Assembly (NCBI GenBank): GCA_046331545.1
Contig: JAXLQR010000002.1
Location: forward strand, 62,001-126,000
Length of the DNA stretch: 64,000 bases
Direction: 5' to 3'
Source: JADJVL01 sp046331545
GTDB taxonomy: Bacteria; Acidobacteriota; Holophagae; Holophagales; Holophagaceae
Part shown: piece after piece, positions 60,922-64,000 of the stretch
Position numbering within the stretch: the first letter of the stretch is position 1
How the letters are laid out: every line of letters starts with the position of its first letter
Position numbers and translations under genes: made by a program
The notes under the pieces: generated by a model
The model's database searches: none
Seen by the model: only the letters and a program-made list of their open reading frames with translations
What the model was told of the DNA's origin: nothing

Positions 60922-61874
60922 GGGATCAGCAGCACCTTGCCGAGGGCCCCGCGGCCCTCGAGGAAGGCGTGGGCCGCCACGCCCTCGGCGAGGGTGAAGG
61001 CGCGGTCGATCCGGACCCTGAGCGCCCCGCGGGCCACGGCCTCGAAGAGCTCCGCGGCGCGGGCGAGACGCTCGGACCGCGAGGTAAGCACATTCCAGAG
61101 GTCGCCTCCCGTGAGGGTCTTGGAGGTGTCCATGAGCATGCGCGGATCCACCGGCGGCGGGTCGCCCCCGGCCATGCCGTAGAAGACCACCCGGCCTCCC
61201 GTTCGCACGGCCTCGAAGCTCTGTGGAAGCGTGGACCCAACGGAATCGTAGGCGACGTCGACGCCGCCCCCGGACCACGCGCGGACCTCGGCCACCCAGT
61301 CCGAGGCGTAGAGGGCCACGGCCTCGGCCCCGGCCTCCCGGGCCGCCGCCGCCTTGGCCGCCGAGGAGGTCAGGCCGATCACCCGGGCGCCCCGGCTCCG
61401 CGCGAGCTGCACCAGCAGCAGCCCCACGCCCCCGGCGGCGGCATGGACGAGGATCGTCTCCCCGGCACGGACCGCGTGGCTGTCCCGGAGGAGGTACTGC
61501 GCCGTCAGGCCCTGGAGCAGGAGGGCCGCCGCGGTCTCGAAGGAGATCGCCTCCGGCAGGGGGATGAGCTTGTCGAAGGGCACGGCGACCCGCTCGGCAT
61601 TCGCGAAGGGGCTGTCGGCGAAGGCCACCCGGGTCCCCGGCGCCAGGTCGCAGCCGTTGGGGTCCTCGACGACCCCGGCGGCCTCGTAGCCGGCGATCCA
61701 GGGGGGCTCCCCCGCGAGGTGGTAGGTCCCCTTCCGCCGGTACACGTCCGCGAAGTTGAGGCCGATGGCGGCGGTGCGCACCAGCGCTTCCCCGGGGCCG
61801 GGCACCGGATCCGCCACCTCCTCCAGCCGCAGCACCTCCGGCCCGCCGAAGGACCTGAAGCACAGGGCCTTCAT
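60918..61874 (-). CDS. NADPH:quinone oxidoreductase-like, zinc-independent MDR family
   Basis: A 318-residue medium-chain dehydrogenase/reductase of the quinone oxidoreductase group. The catalytic GroES-like half has GLNFADVYRRKGTYH, and the Rossmann half has the NADPH loop HAAAGGVGLLLVQLAR. The zinc-binding Cys and His residues of alcohol dehydrogenases are absent, as in QOR. The stop overlaps the prenyltransferase start, and its own ATG shares one base with the stop of the DUF116 gene. Such enzymes reduce quinones or enones. Its place beside a prenyltransferase supports a link to quinones, as inference. Confidence 0.92.
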   Translation of the reverse strand: MKALCFRSFGGPEVLRLEEVADPVPGPGEALVRTAAIGLNFADVYRRKGTYHLAGEPPWIAGYEAAGVVEDPNGCDLAPGTRVAFADSPFANAERVAVPFDKLIPLPEAISFETAAALLLQGLTAQYLLRDSHAVRAGETILVHAAAGGVGLLLVQLARSRGARVIGLTSSAAKAAAAREAGAEAVALYASDWVAEVRAWSGGGVDVAYDSVGSTLPQSFEAVRTGGRVVFYGMAGGDPPPVDPRMLMDTSKTLTGGDLWNVLTSRSERLARAAELFEAVARGALRVRIDRAFTLAEGVAAHAFLEGRGALGKVLLIP

Positions 61875-62689
61875 CAGGCGGCGCTGCTCGCGTCCTGGCC
61901 CCCGCCTTCGCCGGCGGCCGGGCGCGGGCCCAGCTTCGGCTCCACCAGGGCGTCCATGGCGGCCCGCAGGAGAGGCACGCTGAACTGCGTGTCCACGCAC
62001 ATGCCGTGGGGGAGGTCCAGGGGCAGCACGTAGGCCGGGACTTCCGGGAGCTTGGTGAGGCCCTTGAGGAGGCGGTCGGTGCAGCTCACCGCCACGATGA
62101 GGTCGGGGCGGTACTCCCGGGCCTCCCGGTAGGCCTTGTGGCTGCGGTTGGTGATGCGGCTCTCCCACTGGCGCTCGAGGAGGGCGTTCATGAAGTCGCC
62201 CACGGGGCAGAGACCGCAGTCGTAGCAGTTCTGGAGGTCCTCGAAGATGTCGGCCTTGCACTTGGCGAGCTGGACGCAGTGGGGCAGGAGCACCAGGGAG
62301 CGGCGGGCCTTCCGGGCCTCGAAGGCCTGGCGCACGCGGTGGTTGTTCCAGCCGCAGAAGGCCAGGATCCAGGCGTCCTCCTTGCCCAGCATCCGGGCCA
62401 GGGGCCGGAAGAGGCGCACCCACAGGCCGTCCCAGCGCACGATGCCGCCCCGGGCGCGAAGGTAGCTCTCGCCGGTCTTGAAGGTGGGCCACGCCACCGC
62501 GAGGCAGGCCACCGCCGCCAGGGCCCACCAGCCGAAGAGGCGGGGCTGCAGCAGCGCCGCGAGGACGGCGGCGGCCATTCCGGCGAGGGGCACGCCCCGC
62601 CGCACCCAGAGGAAGGTCGCGTAGCGCTCGGCGGGAAGGGCGGGGGCGTTCACGGTTCCATTGTCCGACGTCGGGGGCTTCGAGGCCAC
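61874..62689 (-). CDS. DUF116 membrane protein
   Basis: A 271-residue DUF116 protein. One or two N-terminal membrane spans (about residues 30-70) are followed by a soluble domain with several cysteines: LLPHCVQLAKCKADIF and NCYDCGLCPVGDFMNALLE. The cysteines suggest a metal or Fe-S site, and the domain function is unknown. It has no strong ribosome site. GTG at 62689 and GTG at 62653 (with TGGA nearby) are both possible starts. Its 5' end abuts a duplicated copy of the preceding MCE gene's last codons. Confidence 0.82.
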   Translation of the reverse strand: MASKPPTSDNGTVNAPALPAERYATFLWVRRGVPLAGMAAAVLAALLQPRLFGWWALAAVACLAVAWPTFKTGESYLRARGGIVRWDGLWVRLFRPLARMLGKEDAWILAFCGWNNHRVRQAFEARKARRSLVLLPHCVQLAKCKADIFEDLQNCYDCGLCPVGDFMNALLERQWESRITNRSHKAYREAREYRPDLIVAVSCTDRLLKGLTKLPEVPAYVLPLDLPHGMCVDTQFSVPLLRAAMDALVEPKLGPRPAAGEGGGQDASSAA

Positions 62690-62692
62690 TTG

Positions 62693-62721
62693 GCCGAGCT
62701 GGTCAGGCCCACGAGCTTCTT
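62693..62721 (-). repeat. Repeat of the MCE gene 3' end
   Basis: These 29 bases match 62797-62825 at 28 positions. On the minus strand they encode KKLVGLTSSA, against KKLVGLASSA at the end of the MCE protein. The copies are 104 bases apart. Confidence 0.8.
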
Positions 62722-62728
62722 CTTCGCA

Positions 62729-62743
62729 TCCTGCGGATGCTCA
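62729..62743 (-). terminator. Small hairpin after the MCE gene
   Basis: GCATCC-TGC-GGATGC forms a 6-bp stem in the gap between the MCE stop and the DUF116 start. It is too weak for firm assignment and has no T-tract. Confidence 0.3.
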
Positions 62744-62789
62744 GGGGCAGGGAGGTTTGGGAGGGGGCTCGTCATGCGCGATTTCCTGC

Positions 62790-64000
62790 CTACTTCGCCG
62801 AGCTGGCCAGGCCCACGAGCTTCTTTAGGTCCTCGTCCTTCCAGCGGATGCCGCCGCCGAAGAAGAGGGTGCGCAGCTCCTTGTTGGCCAGGTCCTGCCA
62901 GCCGGCGCTGAGGTAGAGGTTCCGGCCGAACTGGTAGCTGGTGGTCAGGCGGTAGCGGGGCTTCTCCTTGCCCTCGCGCTTGGTGAAGTCGTAGGCCAGG
63001 GCGCCGAGGCGGAAGCGGTCGTCCAGGGCCCGGAACTCGGCGCCGCCGCCGCCCTTGCCCTCGACGATGCCGGCGCTGAGCACGAGGTTCTCCCCGAGGC
63101 GCTTGGCGAACTGGGCGGAGACCGTGAGCGCGTTGTCCGACGTGATGTTGCGGGTCTTCTCCTGGACCTCCACGGGCTGGCCGGTGAGGGGATCGATCCT
63201 GATCACCGTGCGGGTGGAGTCGGAGACCTTGCCGTCGGGGGTGGAGTTCAGCTGCAGGCTGTACCAGTAGTCCTTGCGCGGCGCGAGCTCGATGCCCAGG
63301 CCGGTCTGGCTGTCCCCGCGGCTGGACCAGCGGTTGGCGCTGAGGTCGAGGCGCAGGTCCATGCTCTTGAATCCGCCCAGCATCTCGTTCAGGTTGTCCA
63401 CCGCCGTGTTGATCTTCTTGATGGTGGTGTCGTCGGTGAGGAGCTTGCCGATGGTGCCCTCGCCCTTGTCCAGCTTCGCGGTGATGGACCTCAGGTTCTG
63501 CGACGTCTCCTGGAAGCTGTTGGCCAGCCTGCGCACGTCCTGCATGGCGCCCTTCAGCTCGGGGCGGTTCTCCGCGACCAGGCCGTTCAGGTTCTTCCCC
63601 AGGTCCTCGAACTGCTGGGCGAGCCGAGGCAGGCGCTCCCGCAGGTCGCCGCTCATGGCCTCCACGTTGGCCATGGTGCGGTTGATGGCGCCGTGGTTCT
63701 CCTGGGCCATGACGCGGATCTCGCCGGTGAGCATGCGCACGTTGTCCACGATCTCGTCCAGCTTGGCCCGGCCCGCCTCGCCGCCGATGCTCTGGTTGAG
63801 CGAGTAGGTGATGCCCTTCACGTCCTGGCCGATGGCGCCCATGGTCTCCATGAGCTGGTCGAGGCTGACGGAGGTCTTGCTCTTGATGGGCTCGTTCTCC
63901 TCGTGGGGCCCGCGCTCGCTGTGGCCGACGTCGAGGTCGATGTACTTCTCACCGAGGATGCCGATCGCGGCGAGGCTCACGGTGGCGTCCCGATTGACCT
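62790..64000 (-). CDS. MCE-family (MlaD-like) protein, 5' end outside window
   Basis: The last 403 or so residues of a mammalian-cell-entry domain protein; the start lies beyond base 64000. VNRDATVSLAAIGILGEKYIDLDVG at the edge is the end of the MCE domain. A long helical region with regular heptads (about 30-200 of the visible part, for example MAQENHGAINRTMANVEAMSGDLRERL) follows, then a C-terminal beta region (ALTVSAQFAKRLGENLVLSAGI, YRLTTSYQFGRNLYLSAGW) that looks like an outer-membrane barrel tail. MCE proteins carry lipids across the periplasm. The barrel-like tail is unusual for MlaD. Its final codons are repeated downstream. Confidence 0.88.
   Translation of the reverse strand, partial: VNRDATVSLAAIGILGEKYIDLDVGHSERGPHEENEPIKSKTSVSLDQLMETMGAIGQDVKGITYSLNQSIGGEAGRAKLDEIVDNVRMLTGEIRVMAQENHGAINRTMANVEAMSGDLRERLPRLAQQFEDLGKNLNGLVAENRPELKGAMQDVRRLANSFQETSQNLRSITAKLDKGEGTIGKLLTDDTTIKKINTAVDNLNEMLGGFKSMDLRLDLSANRWSSRGDSQTGLGIELAPRKDYWYSLQLNSTPDGKVSDSTRTVIRIDPLTGQPVEVQEKTRNITSDNALTVSAQFAKRLGENLVLSAGIVEGKGGGGAEFRALDDRFRLGALAYDFTKREGKEKPRYRLTTSYQFGRNLYLSAGWQDLANKELRTLFFGGGIRWKDEDLKKLVGLASSAK

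Noticed and set aside
61875..62528. N-terminal extension of the quinone oxidoreductase frame
   Set aside because: The extension lies over the DUF116 gene in another frame and is Gly/Pro/Arg-rich. MKALCFRSFGGPEVL at 61874 is the family start.

Overview
This window is a dense, strongly GC-rich bacterial chromosome segment in which nearly every third codon position is G or C. It has no integrated phage, no insertion sequence and no CRISPR array. The gene content points to a Gram-negative with an outer membrane (Lpt export proteins, TamB, MCE/MlaD) that makes menaquinone by the futalosine route (mqnC) and carries several Hanks-type kinases, sigma-54 and a two-component-propeller histidine kinase. 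I infer Acidobacteriota, probably the Holophagae (Geothrix/Holophaga-like). This rests on gene style, not on a marker-gene tree.

Layout. 1-5.9 kb (+): end of sucC, sucD and its terminator, then an overlapping run of thioesterase, radical SAM protein, CapA-like lipoprotein and a further lipoprotein. 5.9-12.4 kb (-): phosphosugar mutase, tldE, a macro-domain gene, a continuous coaE-tldD reading frame, and a small secreted protein. 12.5-19.7 kb (+): accA-recJ-LptC/LptA-like-lptB-rpoN-hpf, closed by a clear terminator. 19.7-26.1 kb (+): a 54-residue Cys-rich protein, mqnC and two tandem membrane kinases with TPRs; the second kinase is broken by two frame changes. 26.1-38.2 kb (-): TamB, a zinc-ribbon kinase, a sensor histidine kinase, rpoD and dnaG. 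38.2-43.2 kb (-): HAD hydrolase, OPA-type transporter, LeuA-like synthase, Ppx/GppA. 43.3-49.5 kb (+): Na/K-like P-type ATPase, class II aldolase, S41-like protein. 49.5-58.6 kb: mixed-strand housekeeping and unknown genes, including rlmF, a Kir-type channel, a class I aldolase and a thiolase. 58.6-64 kb: tRNA-Gln with duplicated remnants of its 3' end, then on the minus strand spoVG, pgeF, a UbiA prenyltransferase, a quinone oxidoreductase, a DUF116 protein and an MCE protein cut by the window edge.

How the genes fit together. Central carbon metabolism is represented by succinyl-CoA ligase, both aldolase classes, phosphosugar mutase, acetyl-CoA carboxylase alpha and thiolase. Envelope biogenesis is represented by LptA/B-like proteins, TamB and MCE. 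Global expression control is represented by rpoD, rpoN, dnaG, hpf and spoVG. The menaquinone pathway gene mqnC and the UbiA prenyltransferase may belong together functionally although they are 40 kb apart.

The least ordinary signals are: the coaE-tldD fusion with a macro-domain gene between tldD and tldE; the two-frameshift kinase paralogue; three loci where the 3' end of a gene is partly repeated 100-170 bases downstream; a recurring TAnnCTGG promoter-like motif that predicts leaderless dnaG and spoVG mRNAs; and a perfect 16-base palindrome at the predicted rpoD transcription start.
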